Source of the DNA: Berkiella sp964496435
GTDB lineage: Bacteria > Pseudomonadota > Gammaproteobacteria > Berkiellales > Berkiellaceae
DNA: 64,000 nt
Direction of reading: 5' to 3'
Assembly: GCA_964496435.1 (NCBI GenBank)
Contig: CAZBZP010000013.1
Coordinates: forward strand, 1 to 64,000
Position 1 is the first letter of the stretch, and every line of letters starts with the position of its first letter. The notes under the pieces are model-generated. The model searched no databases and was not told the DNA's origin. It worked only from the letters and a program-made list of their open reading frames with translations. Shown here piece after piece: positions 46,192 through 54,926 of the stretch. Position numbers and translations under genes: made by a program.

Positions 46192-46491
46192 ATGGTTGTT
46201 CGTAAGAAAAAAGCAGCAGTAAAAGGACGTAAAGCTACTGCAAAACCTAAAACAGCAAAGAAGCGCACCGTAAAAAGGAAAGCTGCTAAATCTGCTGCCC
46301 CTAAGAAGAAGGCTCGTAAGACTGCCGCTAAAAAGCGTAAGTCTACCGCAGCTGCTAAACCTAAGAGAAAGGTTAAAAGAAAAGTAGCTAAGAAGAGTAC
46401 AAAAGCTAAAGCTAAGCCAAAAGCTAAAGCTAAAGCTAAGCCAAAAGCTCGCGCTCGTAAGAGAAGAGCTAAAAAAGCTAAAGCTGCTTAA
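46192..46491 (+). CDS. Histone H1-like, Lys/Ala-rich DNA-binding protein
   Basis: 99 aa, about half Lys, Arg and Ala, with KAAVKGRK, KKRTVKRKAAK and a tail of KAKAKPKAKAK repeats ending ARKRRAKKAKAA. This composition matches the H1 C-terminal-like nucleoid proteins of Chlamydia (Hc1/Hc2), Coxiella (Hq1) and Legionellales. It probably compacts DNA in a transmissive stage. Start: the ATG at 46192 with AGGAGA upstream; the frame opens at 46144. A strong terminator follows. In host-nucleus-dwelling relatives such a protein could also act on host chromatin (speculation). Confidence 0.85.
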   Translation: MVVRKKKAAVKGRKATAKPKTAKKRTVKRKAAKSAAPKKKARKTAAKKRKSTAAAKPKRKVKRKVAKKSTKAKAKPKAKAKAKPKARARKRRAKKAKAA

Positions 46492-46503
46492 TTGCTGCTC
46501 TAA

Positions 46504-46540
46504 ATGCCGCTCTGTGATGTATGTCGCAGCGCGGCATTTT
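46504..46540 (+). terminator. Intrinsic terminator of the histone-like gene
   Basis: Near-perfect 14-bp stem ATGCCGCTCTGTGA / TCGCAGCGCGGCAT (one C-A-type mismatch and G-U pairs) with a 6-nt loop and a following TTTT, beginning 13 nt after the stop. Confidence 0.85.
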
Positions 46541-46568
46541 CCATTTTAGGACCTATAAATCCCCAATT

Positions 46569-47045
46569 TTATGCAAACAATTTCTTTTTAGCTGAACTAG
46601 CTGCTTTAGGCTGAATTTCCTTCATCTTTTGGTTGTATTGCTCAACAACGTTAATACGATCATTGAGTGCTTCAACCGTATACCAATCGGGATCCCGCCA
46701 ATTGTGGGGTAATGTAACCCCTGCTATCTCTGCTCTCTTTTTCGCTTTGGAGTAAGGAGAGAGGGGGGTGGGTTTTCGTTCTCGTGGGGGAGAATCATCA
46801 AGTTTTTCATCAGTATACAAAAAGGAAGCCAGGTCGCTTTTTTCAGCATTTTTAGCTTTTTTCTTTTTGGCTGCAACAGGCAAAGGCTTGCGAAATATAA
46901 CTGCAGGCTCAGCTTGAGCTTCCAAGGCTGATAAAGGGGGCGTATTCAAATACGCACCCAAATTGTTATTTTCCTGCAGCTGTTCCTGTGCATTTTGTTC
47001 TTTCGACGCGTTCTCCTCGTCGACTTTACGGCGATTTTTAGGCAT
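46569..47045 (-). CDS. Hypothetical acidic/basic low-complexity protein
   Basis: 158 aa, soluble, rich in Lys, Glu, Pro and Ala. Its first half appears disordered; a short ordered stretch near the end reads GVTLPHNWRDPDWYTVEALNDRI. No family recognised. Its ATG overlaps the helicase stop by 8 bp (ATGCCTAA), so it is translated with the RNA helicase and may be an RNA-linked partner (inference). Confidence 0.65.
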   Translation of the reverse strand: MPKNRRKVDEENASKEQNAQEQLQENNNLGAYLNTPPLSALEAQAEPAVIFRKPLPVAAKKKKAKNAEKSDLASFLYTDEKLDDSPPRERKPTPLSPYSKAKKRAEIAGVTLPHNWRDPDWYTVEALNDRINVVEQYNQKMKEIQPKAASSAKKKLFA

Positions 47046-48730
47046 GGCTTACGCTCTCGGATGATTGATGGGCTCGCTTCTCCCTGCGTGGTGATTCCTG
47101 ACCATCTTTAGGTTTTCTTTTTCCATAAGCTGGCCTCTCAGCTGAAGGCTTGTCTTTATGCTTAGCGTAGCCCTGTCTCTCAGAGGAGGGTTTATCCCTA
47201 CGCNNNNNNNNNNNNNNNNNNNNNNNNNNNNNNNNNNNNNNNNNNNNNNNNNNNNNNNNNNNNNNNNNNNNNNNNNNNNNNNNNNNNNNNNNNNNNNNNN
47301 NNNTTTGCATAACCTTCAGATGAAGCATTGTCTCTACGCTTTGCATAACCTTCAGATGAAGCATTGTCTCTACGCTTTGCATAACCTTCAGATGGAGCAT
47401 TGTCTCTACGCTTTGCATAGCCCTCAGATGATGCGTTGTCTCTACGCTTTGCATAGCCTTCAGATGATGCATTGTCTCTGCGCTTTGGATAGCCCTCAGA
47501 TGATGCATTATCCCTATGTCTACCATTACCCTTGCCTTGTTTAAATCTATCAAAAGGTTTCTTGCCTGATGATGACTGTGGACGACGGCGCTTGCCAAAG
47601 GGCGGCCTGCCAGCAGGTTGTTCGCTGGTTTTGCCATGATTAACGTGTTGATAGATAGATTGCCATTTTCTATTTTCAGCAGGTCCTACAAATGACAAGG
47701 CATAACCTTGCATACCAGCACGACCTGTTCTGCCTATGCGGTGAATATAGTCTTCAGGACATTGTGGCAAATCAAAATTGATAACATGCATGATGTGAGG
47801 AATATCTAATCCGCGCGCAGCAATATCTGTAGCGACCAAGATACGATTCTTTTGGTTGCGATAATTACGGATAACTTCATCGCGTTGGCGCTGTCTTAAA
47901 TCACCGTGAATGGCATCTGCTCGGTGATCTTCTCTTCTTAATCTATCAGCCAATTGTGCTGCGCTAATTTTGGTTCTTACGAAAATAATAACAGAACCTT
48001 CTCTCTCGTTAAGCTCTCTTAGGAGAAGAGGGAATTTCTCATTAGCATTGGCTTTAACTGTTTTTTGCTCAATTTTTGCAGCTGCTTTGGTAACTTCACC
48101 AATCTTAATATGTTCAGGTTGGTTTAAGTATTTATGAGACAATTTAACAATATTGGCAGGCATCGTTGCTGAAAACATCATGGTTTGACGTTCAGCTGGT
48201 AGCGCTTTAACAATGGTTTCTAAATCTTCACTAAAGCCCATATCCAACATACGATCGGTTTCATCTAGAATCAAAAAGCGCGTATGTGATAAAGAAAGAG
48301 AGCCTCTTTCCAAGTGATCAATAATGCGACCAGGGGTACCGATAATAAAACGAGGGCGCTTTTTAAGGGCGATAAATTGTTTGTAAATGGGTGCGCCACC
48401 AATTAAGAGGGCGATATCACGATGATCTCTTTTACCGATCAAGTTAAGTAGGGCATTCTTTATTTGGTCGGCCAACTCTCTGGTTGGTGCCAAGATAAGT
48501 GCAGTACCATGCGCACAATCAGCTAGTTGACTAATAACAGGCAAGAGATAAGCAATGGTTTTTCCTGTCCCTGTTTGCGCAGTTCCTAATATATCTTTGC
48601 CTTTTAGAGCAAAAGGGATGGATTGACGCTGAATTGGCGTAGGCTCAGTAATATTCATGCGATCTAAAGATTCAATAATAAAAGACGGCAGGCCAAAATC
48701 TGAAAATTGGTTCATAAATGTAGTGTCCAA
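47038..48730 (-). CDS. rhlE: DEAD-box RNA helicase, RhlE-like, with repeat tail (interrupted by an assembly gap)
   Basis: At least 530 aa. The helicase core (1-375) has all motifs: Q motif PTPIQRQSIPFAL, motif I AQTGTGKT, Ia PTRELADQI, Ib TPGRIID, II DETDR (DEAD variant DETD), III SATM, V VATDIAARGLD, VI HRIGRTGRAG. The tail carries 12-residue repeats RRDNASSEGYAK (six before the gap) and basic sequence ending SESVSHA. A 100-N gap lies in the repeat; joining its edges directly reads YAKRRDKP, in frame, and the stop overlaps the next gene by 8 bp. Role: RNA remodelling, cold or ribosome assembly functions. DETD replaces the classic DEAD. Confidence 0.9.
47204..47303. other. Assembly gap (100 N) within a tandem repeat
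   Basis: 100 N between CGC on the left and TTTGCAT on the right. Here the flanks are not duplicates, unlike the two other gaps; the break is explained by the 36-bp repeat. Direct joining keeps the reading frame, so an integer number of units (possibly zero) is missing. Confidence 0.9.
47304..47519 (-). repeat. 36-bp tandem repeat in the helicase tail
   Basis: About six units of 36 bp encode RRDNASSEGYAK with rare changes (Ala to Pro-type A/P, K/P). The repeat runs into the N gap. Such Arg/Gly/Ser-like repeats resemble RNA-binding disordered tails of RhlE-type helicases. Copy number is unknown because the assembly breaks here. Confidence 0.9.
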
Positions 48731-49036
48731 ATTGGTAAAAATGGTTGTTAGACAATCCCTTTTGGGGGCGATTCGTATTTTCTTTGTCTAACAAGTAAGC
48801 AATGCATAAGGCGAGTGATACTCGAAGGTAAGAGGAGTATTCAGGGCTTGTTATCCGAAGAAATCAAAGTTATGTAATTTACAAGGAACGCCACGGAAAG
48901 TCAATGACAGTTATAGCGGTCATTTTGAATTCCTCCCTCATTAAGCCTTGGCGCTAAGACAGCAAGTGAACGGATCCTCAGGTGTGTGTCTCTATAATAC
49001 ATGAATGCATTAATTTAATATGGAAAGCGTGGCTAA
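48731..49036. other. Intergenic region with no recognised feature
   Basis: About 300 bp between the divergent helicase gene and the small ORF/bufferin-like genes. No convincing ORF, RNA gene or repeat was seen; a promoter for the helicase should lie here but none is clear. Confidence 0.4.
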
Positions 49037-49168
49037 ATGTCTATTGACGATGATGATATTACCTGTAAGGATAAGGCATCCATGGACCTTAAGCCATGGG
49101 TCTTAGTAGTACCACATTACTTAAATGGTTTTACTTTTTGTATACAAAAGGAGAGTGTTCATGGCTAA
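49037..49168 (+). CDS. Possible 43-aa leader ORF overlapping the Cys-rich peptide gene
   Basis: An ATG at 49037 opens 43 codons (MSIDDDDITCKDKASMDL onward) with Cys at positions 10 and 36 and a stop that overlaps the next ATG by 8 bp (ATGGCTAA). A weak GGAAAG lies 11 nt upstream. It may be a leader peptide or chance; the precise overlap favours translational coupling. Confidence 0.35.
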   Translation: MSIDDDDITCKDKASMDLKPWVLVVPHYLNGFTFCIQKESVHG

Positions 49169-49436
49169 GAAAACTGGGATGATTCTTGCGGCAGCTGTTG
49201 GTACCTTATTTGTTGCATCTTCATTTGCTACACCTGCAACAAATGAAACAGATGCGAGCGTAACAGTAAAATGTTCTGGCGCTAATGCTTGCAAAGGAAC
49301 CAGCGCTTGTAAGACTGCTAACAACGCATGCAAAGGCCAAAACAGCTGCAAAGGTAAAGGCTGGATTATGGTTGCAAGCGAAAAAGATTGCACAGACAAA
49401 GGTGGTAAAGTAGAAGCTGCCGAAGAGAAAAAATAA
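49161..49436 (+). CDS. Secreted Cys-rich peptide, bufferin-like (BufA2-type)
   Basis: 91 aa. Signal peptide GMILAAAVGTLFVASSFA, then a mature part with regular cysteines: KCSGANACKGTSACKTA, NNACKGQNSCKGKGW, and a last DCTDKGG. This CKGxxxCKGxGW pattern is found in small proteobacterial secreted peptides recently linked to metal-buffering bufferins (from memory). No BufB/BufC-type maturation genes are adjacent, which is needed for the modified peptide; they could be elsewhere. Start: the ATG at 49161 with AAAGGAGAG upstream. A good terminator follows. Confidence 0.72.
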   Translation: MAKKTGMILAAAVGTLFVASSFATPATNETDASVTVKCSGANACKGTSACKTANNACKGQNSCKGKGWIMVASEKDCTDKGGKVEAAEEKK

Positions 49437-49453
49437 AGTTATTTTTTTTCTGC

Positions 49454-49481
49454 AAAAAGCCGGACATGTTCCGGCTTTTTT
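49454..49481. terminator. Intrinsic terminator, bidirectional
   Basis: AAAAAGCCGGA / TTCCGGCTTTTT hairpin with a small loop, T-run on both sides, 17 nt past the Cys-rich gene stop and just behind the convergent alpha/beta hydrolase gene. Confidence 0.92.
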
Positions 49482-49482
49482 A

Positions 49483-50277
49483 TTAATTACTAGATAGATT
49501 TTTTTTAAAAAAATCATCCACTGTTTTATTAAAAACATCAGCTTGATCAATAATAGTAATGTGTCTTGAATTTTTAATGATCACCAACTCAGCATTGGGT
49601 ATCAATTTTGCGTAAAACTCTTTAAAAGCGACGGGGGTGTAATCCTCATCTGCGGTGATAATTAAGGTCGGACATTTGATTGTATTAATCCGATGCATAA
49701 CAGACCAGCCTCTAAATGCTCGCAAGGCATTCGTATAGGCTTTGGGATCATTTTCATTCCAACGTTGAATAAAAGTTTCGCGTAATGCGGCCTGTTCTGG
49801 CTCAGGAAACAACATTTTACCTAATTGTTTACTGATATGTTGCATACCAAAAAGCCGAACATCATAGAAACGTAAAAAGAACAGAAAACGCGCCTTAAAA
49901 CTAGGCAAAACGGCGGCAGGGCCACTGTTTAATATTGTTAAGGTTTTAACTAGTGCAGGGTAATCAACCGCCAGTTGAAAAGCAATCATCCCACCTAACG
50001 AATGTCCCACAACATGCACGCCTTGTGGAAATAAGGCTTTTATCAGTTCGGCCGTATCGCTGGTGAATTGGACGATTGTGTAAGGATGATCAGGTTTGTC
50101 TGACTTTCCATGTCCTCTTAAATCAAATAAAAGCAATTGATAGTTTTGATTAAAGTAGGGGGTTTGATATTCCCAATCACGCGAGCTTGACCCTAAACCA
50201 TGAATAAAGAGAATGGGCTCGCCCTGTCCTTGGCATTCATAATAAAGATTAATATCATTTATTTTAAGATAAGGCAT
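49483..50277 (-). CDS. Alpha/beta hydrolase
   Basis: 264 aa with FIHGLGSSSRDW (oxyanion loop), LLFDLRGHGKSDKP, nucleophile elbow VVGHSLGGMIAFQL (Ser), Asp in LIITADEDYTP and His in IIKNSRHITII, the full triad of the pimeloyl-ester/haloperoxidase-like branch. Cytosolic serine hydrolase; substrate unknown. Converges on the shared terminator. Confidence 0.9.
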   Translation of the reverse strand: MPYLKINDINLYYECQGQGEPILFIHGLGSSSRDWEYQTPYFNQNYQLLLFDLRGHGKSDKPDHPYTIVQFTSDTAELIKALFPQGVHVVGHSLGGMIAFQLAVDYPALVKTLTILNSGPAAVLPSFKARFLFFLRFYDVRLFGMQHISKQLGKMLFPEPEQAALRETFIQRWNENDPKAYTNALRAFRGWSVMHRINTIKCPTLIITADEDYTPVAFKEFYAKLIPNAELVIIKNSRHITIIDQADVFNKTVDDFFKKNLSSN

Positions 50278-50324
50278 GGAAACACTTAATGATGGTGTGC
50301 CAAAACGATTAGCTTACCCTAATT

Positions 50325-50759
50325 TTAGCTGCCTTGAATATAGCCCGTTAAAGCAGCAATTTCATATTCTTGTTGCAACATGACCCAGCGAGTTAAGTCA
50401 CCAATCGAAATAACACCATGTAACTTACCATTTTCAACGACGGGTAAGTGTCGAAAACGTTTTTCAGTGATCATTTTCATCGCTTCTTGCACTGTCATTG
50501 AAGGTAGAACAGTGATGGGATCTTTTGTCATCAATTCGGCTACTTTAACAGCTTTAGGATCCTTCGTTGTCCCAAGCAGTTTTCTAATGAGATCACGTTC
50601 GCTGATGATGCCTACCAGCTTTTCGTTTTCCATAACTAAAAGCGCACCAACGCCCAGTTCATTCATTTTGGTAGCGCATTCAAAGCCTGATGCTTGAGGT
50701 TGAATGCTATAGGTTGAACCACCTTTATCTTTCAGTAATACACTCAAGGGTGTTCGCAT
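50325..50759 (-). CDS. CBS-domain protein
   Basis: 144 aa made of a pair of CBS motifs (residues ~15-70 with MNELGVGALLVMENEKLVGIISERDL, and ~80-130 with VQEAMKMITEKRFRHLPVVENGKLHGVISIGDL), a nucleotide-sensing module with no catalytic domain attached. Start: the ATG at 50759 has AAGGAG 7 nt upstream, better than the longer frame from 50828. Cytosolic regulator of unknown target. Confidence 0.9.
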   Translation of the reverse strand: MRTPLSVLLKDKGGSTYSIQPQASGFECATKMNELGVGALLVMENEKLVGIISERDLIRKLLGTTKDPKAVKVAELMTKDPITVLPSMTVQEAMKMITEKRFRHLPVVENGKLHGVISIGDLTRWVMLQQEYEIAALTGYIQGS

Positions 50760-50910
50760 ACCTTTCTCCTTCAATCCGCTGGTATATTCGTTGTATAAAT
50801 ATACAAGCTTTGAGAATAATCCCGCCATTGCTTAAAAGCAAAGGCGGATGGCCGCAGCAAAAATAAGTATTTGTACAGCCTTTATCGGTATGCAGAGCAA
50901 TTACTTGAGT

Positions 50911-51936
50911 TTAATTTGCTGCTGGAAAGCCAAAAATGGACTTCACTTTACTAGCCGTATCTGGTTGAGCCGCGGCTGCAGCATTGTCGTTTTGAGCAGG
51001 TTTCTCAGTTATTTGAAGTTGTTTTAAACTCAATGCGAATTGCGTTAGATGTAACTTTGGTTTCATCGTTGGAGAATCTGCAAAGCCCATCTGGGAATCC
51101 CAATCTTCTTCACTATCCAGATTTTCCTTATCGCTATGATCTGAATCGGATAACTCAGAGGCTTCTTGCCCAGAGGTTAAGGACATCTCTGAAGTTGCAA
51201 AAGCAGAACTCCAATCTTCATTTTCTTCTGTTGCCAAATCCATTTGTTTAGGTACTATTTCTTCAAGCGTTGACAATCCAAAAGCTAAAGAGGCTAATTT
51301 AGTCTCCAGAGTTTCAAGTATCAAGTAGCACTCAATAAAATGCGCTAAAGAATCAAAGTCTTCTCCTAATTCTTTAATTTTTAGAACTATCTCTTCTTTT
51401 TCTTTCTCTTTGATCTTCATCTGTGATGACAGCAGATTGGATTGTAGCGTCAAGGGATGATTTTTGCGCTCGGATGGTTCAAGTTTGAGTAAATTCAGCT
51501 CTGCAAAGAGGGCATTGTTATGCTCTGAAAGTGCTTCATTCTCAATGCTTAACGCGTGTTTTTTTCGGACTAATTGCAAAAAATCTGCGAAGCTAATTGC
51601 TGCCTTGTTGTTCAAAATATCACTGACGTTTTTATTGGCAACAAATTTCATTTCATGAAGTTCATTGAAACTAAATTGATATACTGGCATTTTCCCACGA
51701 ACATATCGTTCTAATTCGATAGCTTTGCTAATTTTATCTTTTAGGATGGGATCATCCTTGTAATCTAGCAGCAAAAGCTTTAATCCATTGATACCACCTA
51801 AATTAGGATTATTAAGAAGGTTATCAATCTTGGATTGGTAGCTTTTAGATAATTTAAGGAAGTTTTGTTTTAATTCTGGAATAAGTAATAGAATGTCTGA
51901 GTCAGTTAGTGACTCGATGGCGCCCTTGGTTGTCAT
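50911..51936 (-). CDS. Hypothetical coiled-coil protein, putative effector
   Basis: 341 aa, soluble, mostly helical. Residues ~110-235 are coiled coil (LQSNLLSSQMKIKEKEKEEIVLK), followed by an acidic stretch (DSDHSDKENLDSEEDWDSQ) and a C-terminal end with Ala/Gln-rich AQNDNAAAAAQPDTA. No family recognised. GAGG about 8 nt before the ATG supports the start. Standalone; eukaryote-like acidic linker and no bacterial relatives recognised make it effector-like (inference). Confidence 0.65.
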   Translation of the reverse strand: MTTKGAIESLTDSDILLLIPELKQNFLKLSKSYQSKIDNLLNNPNLGGINGLKLLLLDYKDDPILKDKISKAIELERYVRGKMPVYQFSFNELHEMKFVANKNVSDILNNKAAISFADFLQLVRKKHALSIENEALSEHNNALFAELNLLKLEPSERKNHPLTLQSNLLSSQMKIKEKEKEEIVLKIKELGEDFDSLAHFIECYLILETLETKLASLAFGLSTLEEIVPKQMDLATEENEDWSSAFATSEMSLTSGQEASELSDSDHSDKENLDSEEDWDSQMGFADSPTMKPKLHLTQFALSLKQLQITEKPAQNDNAAAAAQPDTASKVKSIFGFPAAN

Positions 51937-52042
51937 GTGAAATACCTCGTCGAAGAAAATATGTCACAATAATTCTATAGTAACCCACTAAGCTTTGTAA
52001 CAAAATACAAAGCTTAGTGGACGGAAGGTCGCTTTGAGTCGA

Positions 52043-53410
52043 TTAAAGGCCCTTTACGGCATGAACCAGTTTGTTAACGACGTCTTGACCGTCACCGTAT
52101 AACATTCTGGCGTTGTCTTTGGTGAACAGACTATTCTCTACACCGGAAAAGCCTTTGCCTTGACCGCGCTTAATAATGAGGACATTTTTGGCCTTGTCTG
52201 CATCAAGAATAGGCATGCCATAAATGGGGCTAGAGGCATCTGTTTTGGCTGAAGGATTAACTACGTCATTTGCGCCGATTACCAAAACGGTATCAGCGTT
52301 AGGGAACTCGGCGTTGATCTCATCTAAATCCAGTAATTTGTCATAAGGAACACCAGCTTCTGCTAAGAGCACATTCATGTGTCCGGGCATACGGCCAGCG
52401 ACAGGATGAATGGCAAATTTAACATTAACGCCTTTTTCTTCTAGTAATTTTGCAAGTTCCCAAATCTTATGTTGCGCTTGGGCAACTGCCATACCATAGC
52501 CTGGCACGACGATGACTTTATTTGAATAAGCCATCATAACAGCCGCATCAGAAGGCTCTATAGGCTTTAAGGAACCAGTGGTTTGTTCGCCTTGTGCTTG
52601 GGTTGCCGTCATGGGAGCAAATAAGATAGAGGAAACAGACTTGTTCATGGCTTTTGCCATCAGCTGTGTTAAGAGCGTACCTGATGCACCTACCACCGTA
52701 CCGGCAATAATCAAGGCGTTATTATTTAAAACAAAGCCTTCTAAACCAACTGCAAGTCCTGTCATGGCATTAAATAATGAAATGACGACAGGCATATTGG
52801 CACCACCAATAGGAATGGTGAATGTAACGCCTAATACTAACAGTAAAATGTAAAACAAGAATAAAGAGGCATGGCTAGAATGATGGGCGAACAATATGCC
52901 ACAACCTATCAATAATGCACCTGCTAACATGGCAATATTGAGAGCTTGATGCTTGGGTAGCACGATGACCCTTTTCATCAAATCTTGTAATTTAGCATAA
53001 GCAATGATGCTGCCACTAAAGGAGATAGTGCCAATGACCGCGCCGAGAATCGCTAATGCACGCACAATTAAGGTGTCAGGATGAACAAGTTCACCAGCAG
53101 CGATAGCCGCTGCCGCGCCGCCGCCCATACCATTATAAAGCGCAATCATTTGAGGCATGTTTATCATTTGTACTTTATTGCCCGAAGACCAGCCAATATA
53201 AGTACCAACGGCAATACCTAGAATAATTAAGGCGTGATTCAATGTCCCTTTGATTTCGGGTAGAAAGAAGGTAATCGCAATAGCAGCTAACATTCCCCAA
53301 CCAGCATAGGTGATACCTTGCTTCGCTGTTTTGGGGGAGGACATTTTGCGAATACCGAGGATAAGGACGATAGCCGTTAAAAGGTAGATAACTTGAATTA
53401 TATTATGCAT
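52043..53410 (-). CDS. pntB: NAD(P) transhydrogenase subunit beta
   Basis: 455 aa. Nine membrane helices followed by the NADP(H)-binding domain III: VVPGYGMAVAQAQHKIWELA, VKFAIHPVAGRMPGHMNVLLAEA, VLVIGANDVVNP, VLIIKRGQGKGFSGVEN. Proton-translocating transhydrogenase makes NADPH from NADH using the proton gradient. Start: the ATG at 53410 overlaps the stop of the small alpha subunit by 8 bp (ATGCATAA); the longer frame to 53542 is not needed. Confidence 0.97.
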   Translation of the reverse strand: MHNIIQVIYLLTAIVLILGIRKMSSPKTAKQGITYAGWGMLAAIAITFFLPEIKGTLNHALIILGIAVGTYIGWSSGNKVQMINMPQMIALYNGMGGGAAAAIAAGELVHPDTLIVRALAILGAVIGTISFSGSIIAYAKLQDLMKRVIVLPKHQALNIAMLAGALLIGCGILFAHHSSHASLFLFYILLLVLGVTFTIPIGGANMPVVISLFNAMTGLAVGLEGFVLNNNALIIAGTVVGASGTLLTQLMAKAMNKSVSSILFAPMTATQAQGEQTTGSLKPIEPSDAAVMMAYSNKVIVVPGYGMAVAQAQHKIWELAKLLEEKGVNVKFAIHPVAGRMPGHMNVLLAEAGVPYDKLLDLDEINAEFPNADTVLVIGANDVVNPSAKTDASSPIYGMPILDADKAKNVLIIKRGQGKGFSGVENSLFTKDNARMLYGDGQDVVNKLVHAVKGL

Positions 53411-53699
53411 TTGTTTTGCGCTCAGTTTTAAACATATCCAACATGCGTTCGGTAACAACAAAACCACCAACCACATTAATCGTTGCAATGAGTACAGCAA
53501 AAAAGCCCAAGGCATATCCTGCAAATGTGTGTGCTTGACCAAGGGCTATCATGGCCCCAATCAGGATAATACCGTGAATAAAGTTAGTGCCGGACATTAA
53601 AGGGGTATGCAAAATGACGGGAACACGATTAATGACTTCATAACCAGTAAAAGCAGATAAGGTAAAAATGGTTAAAAAGGTAAAGAAGCTTTCACTCAT
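53403..53699 (-). CDS. pntAB: NAD(P) transhydrogenase subunit alpha, transmembrane part
   Basis: 98 aa, three to four membrane helices (FFTFLTIFTLSAFTGYEVI ... VILHTPLMSGTNFIHGIILIG). This is the C-terminal domain II part of PntA, encoded separately as in many alphaproteobacteria and some gammaproteobacteria. Sits between pntAA (2 bp away) and pntB (8-bp overlap). Confidence 0.96.
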   Translation of the reverse strand: MSESFFTFLTIFTLSAFTGYEVINRVPVILHTPLMSGTNFIHGIILIGAMIALGQAHTFAGYALGFFAVLIATINVVGGFVVTERMLDMFKTERKTNA

Positions 53700-53701
53700 A
53701 A

Positions 53702-54820
53702 TTAGCCTTCCACAAGATCACGAATAGGTTGGTATTTAATTTCGCCTGAATGGGTTAAGACGCTTTGCGCAATGATTTCGTCATTCCAATCAAGGTTTAA
53801 TTTGCCTTCTTTAACGAACAATTCAAGAAAACTTATCAGATTTTTGGCATACATGTTACTTGCATCTGTTGCAATCATACTGGGTAAATTGATTGGCCCT
53901 GCAATTTGAACGCCATTAAATTCGATGGTTTCATTGGCTTGGGTTAATTCACAATTACCACCTGCAATTGCAGCACAATCGACAATGACAGATCCGGGTT
54001 GCATTGATTTAACCATCTCGGTTGTCACAATTTTAGGGGCACTTTTGCCTGGAATTAAAGCTGTGGTAATCACAACTTCCGCTTTGGCAACAGCCTCGCT
54101 CAACGCCGCTTGTTGTTTTTGTTTTTCGACATCACTAAGTTCTCTTGCATAACCACCAGCGCTTTCTGCTTTGATATCAATGGAAACCATCTTGGCCCCT
54201 AAAGATTCAACCTGCTCTCTGGCGGCGCTGCGCACATCATAAGCTTTTACAATCGCGCCTAATCTTCTTGCGGTTGCGATTGCTTGTAAGCCAGCTACAC
54301 CTGCACCAATGATTAAGACATTAGCTGGGCGAATCGTGCCTGCAGCTGTGGTGAGCATGGGGAAAATGCGGTTCAACAAATTGGCCGCAATTAACACAGC
54401 TTTATAACCCGCAATGGTTGCTTGAGATGATAAAGCATCCATGGATTGCGCTCTTGATATACGGGGGATTAATTCCATTGCAAAGCTGCTAATTTTTTTA
54501 TCGCGCAGGGCTTTGATTCTTTGCAAATGCGCAAAAGGGGAGAGCATGCCAATGACAATGCTGCCTTCTTTTAAGTGGGCAATTTCTTTTTCAAAAGGTG
54601 CTTCGACTTTTAGCACAATATCGGCTTCGCGATATAAGGTGGGAGCATCGTCAATAAATTCGACACCTTGATATAAGGCATCTGGATAAGCGGCTTTAAT
54701 GCCAGCACCACGCTCAACTAAGACAGTGCACCCTAATTTATTTAAAGCACCTACCAGTTGGGGTACCATTGCGACGCGCTTTTCAGCGTCAGTAATTTCC
54801 TTTGGAATAGCAACACGCAT
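53702..54820 (-). CDS. pntAA: NAD(P) transhydrogenase subunit alpha, NAD-binding part
   Basis: 372 aa, domain I with the alanine-dehydrogenase-like fold: MRVAIPKEITDAEKRVAMVP start, YKAVLIAANLLNRIFPMLTTA, Rossmann loop LIIGAGVAGLQAIATARRLG and TALIPGKSAPKI. Binds NAD(H). First gene of the pntAA-pntAB-pntB operon. No clear Shine-Dalgarno before the ATG. Confidence 0.96.
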   Translation of the reverse strand: MRVAIPKEITDAEKRVAMVPQLVGALNKLGCTVLVERGAGIKAAYPDALYQGVEFIDDAPTLYREADIVLKVEAPFEKEIAHLKEGSIVIGMLSPFAHLQRIKALRDKKISSFAMELIPRISRAQSMDALSSQATIAGYKAVLIAANLLNRIFPMLTTAAGTIRPANVLIIGAGVAGLQAIATARRLGAIVKAYDVRSAAREQVESLGAKMVSIDIKAESAGGYARELSDVEKQKQQAALSEAVAKAEVVITTALIPGKSAPKIVTTEMVKSMQPGSVIVDCAAIAGGNCELTQANETIEFNGVQIAGPINLPSMIATDASNMYAKNLISFLELFVKEGKLNLDWNDEIIAQSVLTHSGEIKYQPIRDLVEG

Positions 54821-54926
54821 GTCATGGACTTATTTATTTTAAATACTGCGGGCTATTATAAATTATTAAGGGGCTGAGTCTAATTTTTATACTAGTTGGC
54901 AAAGTAACAAAGCTATGTTGTTTTTA

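Noticed and set aside
52043..53542. Longer pntB starting at 53542
   Set aside because: The extra 44 residues overlap the pntAB coding sequence in another frame and do not match the family; the ATG at 53410 fits both family and operon spacing.
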